In this document: in pieces, positions 36,556-45,795 of the stretch | Layout of the letters: each line of letters begins with the position of its first letter | How positions within the stretch are numbered: the first letter of the stretch is position 1 | Assembly (NCBI GenBank): GCA_002724675.1 | Contig: PBPL01000075.1 | Coordinates: 1-49,223, forward strand | Length of the DNA stretch: 49,223 bases | Reading direction: 5' to 3' | From: Deltaproteobacteria bacterium | GTDB taxonomy: Bacteria; Myxococcota_A; UBA796; UBA9615 | The notes under the pieces: generated by a model | What the model saw: the letters and a program-made list of their open reading frames with translations, nothing else | What the model was told of the DNA's origin: nothing | Database searches by the model: none | Translations under genes and position numbers: made by a program

Positions 36556-37245
36556 TTGCTCAACGGACCTCCGGTGCACTACCCACTCGCTCTCGCCATC
36601 GAGGACTTTGTGCCAGTAGTGCTTGGCGGATGGGGTTTCTACCTCGTCGCCCAGCTGTGGACCTCTCGTAGGGAGCAGACCCGGCGACTGGGTGTGGTGG
36701 GTGCGGCCTTGATCTTTCTAGGCGGCCTGTCGAAAGCTACTTGGAAGCTCCTGTATTCCGTCAGCGAGGGAGCCATTGATCTGGAGTTCCTCAGCCGAGC
36801 CCTGTTTTTTTGTCTCGGCCCCGGGTTCGTCTTTCTCGCCTTTGCGGTGGTTGGCAACGACCTGAGCAAGGCTGAGATTCATCCGTCATCCAAGCGCTGG
36901 GCTGGGGCCCTAGCCACGGTGTTCGTCACACTCACCCTGTCCGCCATACTTCGGTTCACAGCGCCCGGGCGTGGCTACGAGTTCGTCATGCTGGGCACAA
37001 CCGTGATCGCCAGCAATGTCGTCCTGGTGGTCTCCATCCGGCGCGCATGGCGAGCGGGCCTGGCCCTGTCGGCCTCTCTCTACGGTCTCTACCTGGCCAC
37101 CACCTACATCCTCCCTGTCATGATGGCGAGCGAGCAGTCTGTAGCCATGCAGTGGTGGGAACAAGGCCTGAATACGGTCGCGACCTTCGGTCTGTGCGTC
37201 GCGAGCCTGTTGTTGCTCCGTCGGCGAGAAGTCCTAACTGCCTGA
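36556..37245 (+). CDS. Hypothetical multi-pass membrane protein
   Basis: 229 aa with ~7 hydrophobic segments; TTG start at 36556 or in-frame GTG at 36574. Confidence 0.7.
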   Translation: MLNGPPVHYPLALAIEDFVPVVLGGWGFYLVAQLWTSRREQTRRLGVVGAALIFLGGLSKATWKLLYSVSEGAIDLEFLSRALFFCLGPGFVFLAFAVVGNDLSKAEIHPSSKRWAGALATVFVTLTLSAILRFTAPGRGYEFVMLGTTVIASNVVLVVSIRRAWRAGLALSASLYGLYLATTYILPVMMASEQSVAMQWWEQGLNTVATFGLCVASLLLLRRREVLTA

Positions 37246-37339
37246 CGGACTGGGCCCATTCCTCTCACTCGTCCGATCAGCCGCCCTGCCCTTCGGCATC
37301 ACTCCGACTCGCGCCTTGAGACCACCCCGCGGGTCCCCC

Positions 37340-39304
37340 TCAGTCGAGCGGCTCCGAGAGTCTCTGGGCTCGTAGTCTGTGGGCGCCCGTCCATTGCCCG
37401 CACAGTGTTGAGCCAATAGGAGCCCAGAGCGACAGGTGGGAAGGCCCTTCCCTCTCGTCTCGATCCAACACGGCTCGCACCTCCCAACCCATGAAAAGAG
37501 GTCCGCTGGCAGGTGTAGAGCCATCTCCCCGGCTCATGGCGACCACCCGATCTTCGGCGACGGCCTGGTCAAGGTCGACGCTCTCGCCGGCGAGGCCGTG
37601 AACGTCGTCGCCCTCGAAGCCGAGAATGCTCTTGAAGCCGGAGGAAGACTGCACTCGAGCGAGCCCCATCCGATAGCGCCACCACATCACGTCACCGTAA
37701 CCATCGTCCATCAGATCTTCCTGCGCGAGGACGACCGTCGCCCCACAGGCAAGCCCACTGCGCCACAGAAGCTCGCGGTTGGGGAAATAGATCCGGTTCT
37801 CCTGGTCGGCCCGGGTCCAGCCCCACTGAGAGTCCACCGCCGACTGAAGGCCCCAGCCACGGCGCTCGTGGTCGATCTCTGCCCAGATGCGGCCAGCAGC
37901 ACTGGTGGGTTCCTCTGAGGTGGCATGGCCCGGGCCCGGGTTCTGGTCACGTGGTGTGTGATGGAAGTCCCAGGCCACCCCCAGACCCAGAGCAACGAGC
38001 GCCAAGGCCAGACCCTGTCGGAGCCCACCCGGCAGGCCAGCCCAGCCCATGGCTGCAACCAGCGCAGCCAGCGGCCCCACGGTCAACAAGAAACGCTCAT
38101 CGTGACTGGTAAACACAACAAACAGCAAGAGCCCGTGGGCCGCAGCCGTCACGCTCACGAGGACCCCTCCCCGGGCCCCTCTCAAGAGCCACACCAGGAA
38201 CAGACACGCCAGCGCGATGGACAGCAAGGGAGAGGCGTAGGAGAAGATGAACCGGAGCGGGTACCAGATAAGTGTCTCAGCGCTGACGTTGTTGCCGATG
38301 CTGACCGACGACAGCCCACGACCGACCGTGGTCGAAAGCGTCGATAGCCACGAAACTGCCGGAAAGTCGGAGGCAGGATCCAGAGGGGTACCGTAGGTCA
38401 TGGACAGCATACGATTCCAAGACCGGGGGCTCTGGCGGCAGTAGAGCAGTAAGAGTGCGAGGATCGTGGTGGCTCCGAGGACAGCAGTCAGAATGCGCCT
38501 ACGCAGGGGGAACCTCAGCCACCGGCCCTTACTCTCGTGCTGCCCCGGAGCTCCCGTGGCCAACACGCCCAGCATCAAGGGAACGGAGGCAGGCAGCGCC
38601 GTCCACTTCATGAGCCCGGCGACAAAGACACCCAGCCCCCCAACCAGACCGGGAAGCACCGGACTGCGGGCCGAAAGCGCCAAGACTGCAGCAGCGGTGA
38701 ACCAGAGCAGCGCTGTCATGGGCAGGTCGTAGTAGTAGTTGAGCGCTGCCGCATGGTGAGCGGGGATCAGCGCGGTCGCCGCCGCAGCTGCGCAGGCCAC
38801 AGTCATCCGTGAAGGGCGCGAGCCTGGGTTCTCAACATCCGCCGCTCTTCCAGCGATGTTCCACGCCGTCCATCCCACACCGAAGCAGAGCAGAACCAAC
38901 CACCAGAGCCCAATGCGCTGCACCGACACCGAGTCATGGCCAAACGACGAGCCGAGCACGCTTGCCACAACGTGCAGCAGAGGCGGGAAGTCCTGATCCC
39001 CTTGCAGAATCCACTCCCAGAGTTTCCGTGGGTCGGAGAGCAGCGCAGGCAGTCCCGCGTCCTCGAGGGCTCCCGCCATCTCGACCCGCACGACGTGATG
39101 GCCCCAGTCCGAGGCATTGCGGGCCGAGTGCAAGAGCGCCGTGTCGTCTGCTCGAAGGACGGTGATCGCTACAACACCGGCAATGACGCCAATGGCAACC
39201 ACCAGGGCGACGGCCGAGGCCAACCAATGACCTCGTACTGCAGGCGGGCCGACACTAGGATCTGAGAGCGAAGTGTCTCCTCCGCGACCGGTCGCCAACC
39301 ACAT
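37340..39304 (-). CDS. Polytopic membrane protein, probable GT-C/ArnT-PMT-like glycosyltransferase
   Basis: Many hydrophobic helices; N-terminal loop after TM1 RADDTALLHSARNASDWGHHVVR and later LRFIFSYASPLLSIALACLFLVWLL. Confidence 0.55.
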   Translation of the reverse strand: MWLATGRGGDTSLSDPSVGPPAVRGHWLASAVALVVAIGVIAGVVAITVLRADDTALLHSARNASDWGHHVVRVEMAGALEDAGLPALLSDPRKLWEWILQGDQDFPPLLHVVASVLGSSFGHDSVSVQRIGLWWLVLLCFGVGWTAWNIAGRAADVENPGSRPSRMTVACAAAAATALIPAHHAAALNYYYDLPMTALLWFTAAAVLALSARSPVLPGLVGGLGVFVAGLMKWTALPASVPLMLGVLATGAPGQHESKGRWLRFPLRRRILTAVLGATTILALLLLYCRQSPRSWNRMLSMTYGTPLDPASDFPAVSWLSTLSTTVGRGLSSVSIGNNVSAETLIWYPLRFIFSYASPLLSIALACLFLVWLLRGARGGVLVSVTAAAHGLLLFVVFTSHDERFLLTVGPLAALVAAMGWAGLPGGLRQGLALALVALGLGVAWDFHHTPRDQNPGPGHATSEEPTSAAGRIWAEIDHERRGWGLQSAVDSQWGWTRADQENRIYFPNRELLWRSGLACGATVVLAQEDLMDDGYGDVMWWRYRMGLARVQSSSGFKSILGFEGDDVHGLAGESVDLDQAVAEDRVVAMSRGDGSTPASGPLFMGWEVRAVLDRDEREGPSHLSLWAPIGSTLCGQWTGAHRLRAQRLSEPLD

Positions 39305-39634
39305 GGGGCAAGCCTACCGCGCCCCTCCCATCGACGCAGGCATCGAGCCCAGCAGAGCCAACGCCAGGGCCCTCAGCCAACCTGGTCGCCGCCGAGCAGT
39401 CTATTGGTCCGCTTCCAACCACACACAGAAGTGGTCAAACCAAACACCACCGTCATTGTCGTTGCTGTAGAGGTCGACGAACCCTGTTCAAGGCACAAGC
39501 CCCACAGTTTCGGAGAACTGGACAATACCGATCTGAGGAAAAGGGCTACTACAACAGCCATTTCGAGAGCCGTGGTCTATAAAAGGCCGCCGGTGGACAC
39601 AATTGCCGGTGTCCAGCCGATGGGAGAGACTCCT

Positions 39635-40345
39635 GTGCTAACCGCTGAGAAGCCGCTCTTGGGCTCCAAGCTCGCGAAGGTGCTGGCAGAGTTTATCGGC
39701 ACCTTTGCGCTCGTCTTTGCAGGCTGTGGTGCCGTGGTCGCTGATCACCTGACCGGTGGGGGTGTATCGCACGTGGGCATCTCGCTGACGTTTGGTCTGG
39801 TGGTCTGCGTCATGATCTATGCCACAGGCCACATCTCGGGAGCCCACTTCAATCCAGCCGTTACCGTGGCCTTTGCTAGCGCCGGCCGCTTCCCATGGAG
39901 AGAGGTGCCAGCCTACGCACTAGGACAGGTCGCTGCGGCGATTGCAGCCATCGGGTTGCTGTCGACGTTCACCGGGTCCACGGTCCTCGGCGAGACCGTT
40001 CCCAGACTCGGCACCCTGCCCTCGCTCGGCGTCGAAGCCATCCTCACGTTCTTCTTGATGTTCGTCATCAGCGCGGTCGCAACCGATCATCGGGCAGAGG
40101 GCCAGATGGCCGGACTCGCCATTGGTGGCACTGTTGCCATGTGCGCCCTCTTCGGCGGCCCACTGACGGGAGCGTCCATGAACCCGGCGCGGAGCCTTGG
40201 TCCGGCGCTCTTCGGCCAAGGACTCCAGTGGATGTGGCTGTACACCATCGGCCCCATGATCGGCGCAGTCCTAGCCGCGCTCACCTATCGCTGGCTTCGC
40301 TGCGATGACGAAGTGACTACATCCGATGCAGCGGGGTGCTGCTAA
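39635..40345 (+). CDS. Aquaporin/MIP family channel
   Basis: Two NPA boxes HFNPAVT and SMNPARS; GGAGAG upstream of GTG 39635 (alternative ATG 39620). Confidence 0.93.
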   Translation: MLTAEKPLLGSKLAKVLAEFIGTFALVFAGCGAVVADHLTGGGVSHVGISLTFGLVVCVMIYATGHISGAHFNPAVTVAFASAGRFPWREVPAYALGQVAAAIAAIGLLSTFTGSTVLGETVPRLGTLPSLGVEAILTFFLMFVISAVATDHRAEGQMAGLAIGGTVAMCALFGGPLTGASMNPARSLGPALFGQGLQWMWLYTIGPMIGAVLAALTYRWLRCDDEVTTSDAAGCC

Positions 40346-40770
40346 TGACCGACAATGCAAGCCTAGAGGGCGTCCGAGGAGTGCTTTTCTTGTGCGTCGC
40401 CAACTCGGCTCGATCCCAGATGGCCGAAGGGCTGGCCCGACAGATCTTGGGGCCTGGCTACCAGATCCTATCTGCTGGCTCGTCACCCACTCGGGTAAAT
40501 CCTTGGGCCATTCAGGCCATGGCCGAGATCGACATCGACATCACCGGTCAGGCATCAAGTCATGTCGAGGATGTGATCGCCGACGAAGTGGACCTTGTAA
40601 TCACCCTGTGCGCCGAAGAGGTATGTCCGGTATTTCTGGACAAGACCACGAGGCTCCACTGGCCCCTTCAGGACCCGGACCGAAAGAACGAGACCCTGAC
40701 GGACGCACAGCGCCTCGAGCACTTCCGCACCGCTCGCGACGAGATCGCGCGGAGAATCCGAGCACTCTGA
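40345..40770 (+). CDS. arsC: Arsenate reductase ArsC (low-molecular-weight phosphatase/thioredoxin-coupled type)
   Basis: VLFLCVANSARSQMAEGLAR (CX5R), ITLCAEEVCPVFLDKTTRLHWPLQDP; TAATG overlap with aquaporin stop. Confidence 0.9.
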   Translation: MTDNASLEGVRGVLFLCVANSARSQMAEGLARQILGPGYQILSAGSSPTRVNPWAIQAMAEIDIDITGQASSHVEDVIADEVDLVITLCAEEVCPVFLDKTTRLHWPLQDPDRKNETLTDAQRLEHFRTARDEIARRIRAL

Positions 40771-40919
40771 ACACCCCAGAGGGTGAGCCTCATCGGCCAG
40801 CGAGCATCGCGTCAAGCAGGCGCCGAGTCTGGCCCCAGGTCGACCCTTCTGTCGGACTGAACTCGCTCCGGTGGGCTTAGCCCCCATCGCCTCTACACAT
40901 CGGGCTCGGAGGCGGTCGG

Positions 40920-42236
40920 TCACCCGGGCCCGTTGTCCTCGATGATGGCTTCGTTTCCGATGTCCTCAGGCCCCACTGAGTCCCGCAGTGCCTCGGCAGC
41001 GCTCGTAGGAAGCGACGGATTTCTGATGACATAGAAGGTCCCCCCCACGATATCGAGTTGCGACAATTGGAAGGACTCCAGCAGGTCATTGCCCGCGACG
41101 AAGAAGTGGTCCGCGATGATTTGCAGGCCCGGGAGAGAAAGCGTGAGCAAAACTGAATTCGAGCTCACACGGACATCTCCCACCTCTCCCCAGACCTCGA
41201 AGAGACTCGGCAATTCCAGAGTATCCAGCCGAGCATTGGAGCTAATGCGGAGCCCGCCCGTGCTCTGGACCAGAGGCAAGACAATCGACTCCAGTTCGGG
41301 ATCTCGACCGAAGTACAGCTCCCCCCCTGTGGTAGTCAGAGACGCAAGGTTCACGGAGCTCAGGCTGGCATTCGAGGACACCCAAGCCATGCCCCCCACA
41401 GTCTCCAACAGTTCGGCCGTGAAGCTCGTCAGCAGGTCGTTATGTCGGACCCAGAGATCCCCACCCACTGCCCGCAACCAGGGCAGGCCCAGCTCGGAGA
41501 GAGCGGTCACATAAGCCACAGTGAGATCCTCGCCCACTTCCACCAGCCTTTGCAGGTCATAGCTCGTAAGCAGTGGCTGCCCGGTGATCGCCAGGTCACC
41601 TCCGACGACCACCAACTCAGGGAGGTCAACCACTTGCAGTTGCTCGTTGTCCTCCACTAGGAGGCCGCCCGAGACAGTCGCCAGCTCGGGGAGGGACAGC
41701 GCGACAAGAGCCGTGGCAGAGACTCTCACATCGCCCTCGACCCACCGGAGACAGGCCAGAGGTTCCAACTGGGAGAGGCTGGCCCCCAACACATGGAGAG
41801 ATCCCACGACCGTGTCGTAGTGGCTACAGAACGCCTCCGCTTCCGCTTCGCTCGCGATGGTCACATCACCGAAATGAATGGAGGCGTCCGCGGGCAGGTC
41901 AGGCAAGGGGGGCGGTCCAGCTGAGTCGTCGTCGTCGCCCGTTGTGTCGTCGTCGTCGCCTGTTGTGTCGTCGTCGTCGGCTGCTGTCGTGTCGTCATCA
42001 TCGGAGCCGCTGTCGTCGTCGTCGGTGCCCACGCCATCGCCACCCTCAGCGTCTTCGTCATTACAGACTGGCGCCCCGACGCAGCCCGAGTCGAGGCAGT
42101 CTTCTTGCCCGTCGCCATCGTTGTCGATTCCGTCCTCACACTCGCCAGGCTCATTGCCCTCGAATAACGGGCGATCGCAGCCGACAAGCCCACCCGCTAG
42201 CAAGACGACCAAGCCCCTGAGCAGCGTTTTCCTCAC
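40920..42236 (-). CDS. Lipoprotein with Asp-rich linker and receptor-L-domain/leucine-rich beta-helix repeats
   Basis: LLAGGLVGCDRP lipobox; CEDGIDNDGDGQEDCLDSGC; DDDDTTGDDDDTTGDDDDSAG; repeated GG-L-V--N-L---LP--V-V units. Confidence 0.8.
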   Translation of the reverse strand: MRKTLLRGLVVLLAGGLVGCDRPLFEGNEPGECEDGIDNDGDGQEDCLDSGCVGAPVCNDEDAEGGDGVGTDDDDSGSDDDDTTAADDDDTTGDDDDTTGDDDDSAGPPPLPDLPADASIHFGDVTIASEAEAEAFCSHYDTVVGSLHVLGASLSQLEPLACLRWVEGDVRVSATALVALSLPELATVSGGLLVEDNEQLQVVDLPELVVVGGDLAITGQPLLTSYDLQRLVEVGEDLTVAYVTALSELGLPWLRAVGGDLWVRHNDLLTSFTAELLETVGGMAWVSSNASLSSVNLASLTTTGGELYFGRDPELESIVLPLVQSTGGLRISSNARLDTLELPSLFEVWGEVGDVRVSSNSVLLTLSLPGLQIIADHFFVAGNDLLESFQLSQLDIVGGTFYVIRNPSLPTSAAEALRDSVGPEDIGNEAIIEDNGPG

Positions 42237-42240
42237 GGCA

Positions 42241-43221
42241 CTACTCCAGCCCCAGCCACGACTGATAGGTGCCTACAGCAAAGAAGTCCGACAGCCGTTG
42301 CTGCCAGGCCAGCTCATCGTCATCTGTGGGGAGGCCAGGATCCGCGCACAAGCGGAAGCCATCATCCAGATACAGTTCAATGCTCCTTGGGTGGCTGTGG
42401 ATTCCAAAGTTGGTGGAGTTGTAGAACGAGCCCGATCGTGTCGTTCCTCCGTAGACGGCAAAGGGCTCTTCATCCGCTTGGCCCGCTCCATCCCAGGGCG
42501 GATGAATCGGTCCGCCATAGTCAGCGAGGACATCCACCACCTGCGGGTCCAGCGCACCCCATGTGCTGCGCACCGCGAAGTCCCGAAATCCCAGTGGACT
42601 CTCACAGCCCTCCATGCGACCAATCGGGCCGGGGTGATCATCGTTGGGCTCGCAGACACCGGCGAGGCGCTCGTCCTCGTCGTAGGGGAATCGCCAGTTG
42701 TCGGGCCCCGCAGCGGCCAGAAGAAGCTCGGTAATCCCACAGGGCCGACGGCCATGGTCCTCGAGCTGAAGGGCGAGCTCGTCCATGGTGTCGAGATTCA
42801 GGCCGTCGGCTGGCCAGGCCGCTCCTTCCACTCCAGGGAACGGGAACCGATCCATGCAAAAGTCCTCGATGACGAAGGACGAGAGATAGAGGGTTGTCAT
42901 GCCCAGCAGATCTAAGCCCGGGTAGAGATCTTCCCACGAGTCGTCAGGGCTAGGGATCAGCCAGTCCGAGTCGGTCTCGCCCAGCTGGAACGTCCCCCCC
43001 GACACGGCCAGCATTCCCTCCGGGCATGCGAACGAGCCTGTCGAGGCGCTCTGACCCTCGGCGGAGGACGGAGGGAGAGCCGCAGGAGAGCCCAGGTCCC
43101 GCCCAGAGTCCTGCTCAAGAGGCAGCAAGGCCGGCGTAGCAATGCACCCTGTGCTCACAAACAGGGCCACGCTGAATACAGCCATGGAGAGGCACACAGC
43201 CGGGGAGAGCGTCCACACCAT
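42241..43221 (-). CDS. Lipoprotein related to formylglycine-generating enzyme (FGE/SUMF1)-like domain
   Basis: MLAVSGGTFQLGETDSDW..., SSFVIEDFCMDRFPFPG, GTTRSGSFYNSTNFGIHSHPRSIELYLDDGFRLCAD. Confidence 0.65.
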   Translation of the reverse strand: MVWTLSPAVCLSMAVFSVALFVSTGCIATPALLPLEQDSGRDLGSPAALPPSSAEGQSASTGSFACPEGMLAVSGGTFQLGETDSDWLIPSPDDSWEDLYPGLDLLGMTTLYLSSFVIEDFCMDRFPFPGVEGAAWPADGLNLDTMDELALQLEDHGRRPCGITELLLAAAGPDNWRFPYDEDERLAGVCEPNDDHPGPIGRMEGCESPLGFRDFAVRSTWGALDPQVVDVLADYGGPIHPPWDGAGQADEEPFAVYGGTTRSGSFYNSTNFGIHSHPRSIELYLDDGFRLCADPGLPTDDDELAWQQRLSDFFAVGTYQSWLGLE

Positions 43222-43449
43222 CAGTGCTCAGCGTAGCAGCCTAGCTCTCTCCTGCCCGGGCACAGAGGCGCCAGTCCGTGCTAAGCAATGTCCATGACGA
43301 CACGCCGAACAACGAGATCCCTCTTCGGCCTGGTGCGTCGCCTAGCCGTTGTCGCGGCAGACCTTGTCGCCCGTGCTGTCACTGCGATGGTGTTGACCAT
43401 CTTGGGCGGCACGGGCGTCTGAAACCGCACTGAGCGGCGCGGCCAGCGA

Positions 43450-44367
43450 TCAGTAGCGCGGCACGCTACCGTCCACCTGGGTGGACCAGGCATCAATGCC
43501 ACCCTGCAAGTTCATCACATCGGTGAAGCCCTGGGCGAGTGCCTGCTCGGCCGCTTGCTGACTTCGAGCGCCATGATGGCAGTGGAAGACAATGGGTGAG
43601 CTCTTGTCCAGGCTCGCCAAGTGCGCCTTACCGGCCTCATCCAACCAGAGGGCCGACTCAATGACCGCCGTCTCCCGCTCCTGTTGAGTGCGAACGTCAA
43701 ACAACGTCACTTCGCCACCGTCCAGGCGTTCTCGCAGCTGCTGAGCCGAGATCTGCTTCACCTTGGGCGGCTCATTGGGATTCTCAATACGGAAGCCCTC
43801 GCCCATCGTGTTCTTTTCGTAGTCGATGACGGTGCCTTCAGCTCGCTGGGCAGAGGCTCGGTCCAACAAGATCGTGATGCCGTTGGCCACCACCTCCACG
43901 TCGCCGAACATACGCGGACCCAATGTGAGCTCGTAGCGATAGTTGCCTGGAACCTTGAAGCGCAACCACTCGCCGTCCAAGTCTGCCGTAGCCTGGGCCA
44001 AGGCCGCCCGGGCTGGCTCTGTGACTTCCATGTTGGGAGGCTCCACATCCTCCAACTGGATCCCCAAGGCCTTGTGTAGGTCACCGCTGCCCGCCATCTC
44101 GCGGACAATGTCGCAACCTCCCAGAAACTCTCCATCCACATACAACTGTGGAAGAGTCGGCCACTCGGAGAATTCCTTGATCCCCTGGCGAATGTCCGGA
44201 GATTTGAGGACATCCACCGTCTCGTATTCATCAATCAGGCCATCCAAGATCCCCACCACCGTCGCGGAAAATCCACACTGGGGCATGCGGCGGTTGCCCT
44301 TCATGAAGAGAACCACACGGTTCTCCGAGACCAGAGTCTTCAGGTGCTGTTCGAGGGCAGGTTCCAT
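43450..44367 (-). CDS. Monothiol glutaredoxin (CGFS) - A-type Fe-S scaffold-like (Cys-less) - rhodanese fusion
   Basis: MPQCGFSATVVGIL; WPTLPQLYVDGEFLGGCDIV; middle domain VTEPARAALAQ...GEGFRIENPNEPPKV; rhodanese VTLFDVRTQQERE / FHCHHGARSQQAA. Confidence 0.9.
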   Translation of the reverse strand: MEPALEQHLKTLVSENRVVLFMKGNRRMPQCGFSATVVGILDGLIDEYETVDVLKSPDIRQGIKEFSEWPTLPQLYVDGEFLGGCDIVREMAGSGDLHKALGIQLEDVEPPNMEVTEPARAALAQATADLDGEWLRFKVPGNYRYELTLGPRMFGDVEVVANGITILLDRASAQRAEGTVIDYEKNTMGEGFRIENPNEPPKVKQISAQQLRERLDGGEVTLFDVRTQQERETAVIESALWLDEAGKAHLASLDKSSPIVFHCHHGARSQQAAEQALAQGFTDVMNLQGGIDAWSTQVDGSVPRY

Positions 44368-44484
44368 GACGTTCCTCTCGGGAGGCTGATAAGCCAAAGG
44401 GAGTCTCTGAGGGACAGCGGGCAGGTCAAGCGAGCAGCCCCACTGAAATTGAGGGAGAGTTCTTGACCATTTGGGTCCAGATTG

Positions 44485-45396
44485 TCAATGCCGGTCGTCA
44501 GGAATGCCCACTGGACCGGTCGCCTCGACCCAGACGTCCCGCGCCTCACAGCCGTGCCCCAAGACTCGAAGCTCCACATGGTGGCGACGCTCGGAGCCTT
44601 CCTTCCGGTTTCGCAAGATGCGCGGCACCTCAGCAGCGTTCACGTACACGATGTCGTCCTGTTCCAAAAAGCTCGTCCGGATCCCCCCGCCCTTGAGGCG
44701 TCTGTGCATGTGACCAGCAACGACCGCCAAGACCGTCTTACCAAGCGCACGAGCGTGGGCAATGGCCTGGGCCAGATCAGGGTCTCCGAAGTCCCCTTGG
44801 GATGGACGGAAGTCGCAACCCCAGGGGTCCATCCGACTTCCCCCGAGGCCCGTTGGACCGTTGTGCGCGAGGAAGATCAATCGAGTCGCTTGGCTGCCTG
44901 CCACGAGCGCCTTCAAGCGCTGAGTCGACGCCTCGATACTCGCGACGCCGTGAGCTCGCTCGAGGTACGGCCGGAAGCCGAGGCGCGGCCCGCCCATAGA
45001 GTGCGGTCGTGCTGCTACAACGGCGAGGTCCGCTTCAGGAATCGTGTGGATGCTGTAGCCTCCGGTCTCCACCCCTCCCGCTGCCCGACGGATATCAGCC
45101 ATGCGCTGGTCTTGACCCCGAGCGAAGCTACGAATGAGGCTCTCATTCTTGAGCATCTCACCGAGCAACTGCAGTGGATGTGCGCTGTCGTGATTCCCGG
45201 GCACCCAGACAGTCCGCAAACGCAATTGGGCCAGGCTCCGCGCAACCTTGATACTGCCTGCATGGCGATAGCCCGCCAGATCCCCCACCAACAAGAGCAG
45301 ATCTAGAGCCGAGTTGTTGAACCACTGCACATCGGCCTCGTTCCAGTGCCCGTGGACGTCTCCGACGACGGCGATTCGTAGCAGTGTCTCCGACAT
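44485..45396 (-). CDS. Metallophosphoesterase
   Basis: AVVGDVHGHW, LLVGDLAGY, VPGNHDS, IFLAHNGP, VVAGHMHRR. Confidence 0.9.
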   Translation of the reverse strand: MSETLLRIAVVGDVHGHWNEADVQWFNNSALDLLLLVGDLAGYRHAGSIKVARSLAQLRLRTVWVPGNHDSAHPLQLLGEMLKNESLIRSFARGQDQRMADIRRAAGGVETGGYSIHTIPEADLAVVAARPHSMGGPRLGFRPYLERAHGVASIEASTQRLKALVAGSQATRLIFLAHNGPTGLGGSRMDPWGCDFRPSQGDFGDPDLAQAIAHARALGKTVLAVVAGHMHRRLKGGGIRTSFLEQDDIVYVNAAEVPRILRNRKEGSERRHHVELRVLGHGCEARDVWVEATGPVGIPDDRH

Positions 45397-45500
45397 TGCA
45401 CCAGGCTAGCAAGGACCAGAGGACGCCCAGAGAATGCCGAATACGCAGGGAAGCCAATAGTGCACTGGACGTTCGTGTACTGGACTGTATATTTCCGCCC

Positions 45501-45752
45501 ATGCAGACCCTCTCTCACTATGACCTGACCGAGTTGAAGCTGATCTATCGAGTCCTCCATAGCCAGTTGATGGACCATCTGGACCTCATGGATGCTCAGC
45601 TATTCGAGGACATGCAGACCTGGCTTCAGACCGTCGCCCGCAAAGAAGGCGTCGACGTGTCCGACCACAAACAATGGGATGCCTGGCTTGGAGACGAGCA
45701 GACGAAAGAGGACCACATTGGTCGACATCGAACGCTAACTCTGGTGGGTTGA
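45501..45752 (+). CDS. Small hypothetical protein (83 aa)
   Basis: ATG 45501: MQTLSHYDLTELKLIYRVLHSQLMDHLDLMDAQLFEDMQTWLQTVARKEGVDVSDHKQWDAWLG...; short, amphipathic helical. Confidence 0.55.
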   Translation: MQTLSHYDLTELKLIYRVLHSQLMDHLDLMDAQLFEDMQTWLQTVARKEGVDVSDHKQWDAWLGDEQTKEDHIGRHRTLTLVG

Positions 45753-45795
45753 GTTCGCCGTCCTTGTAGCTTCAGGGCTTCCCCTGAGCAGCCCG

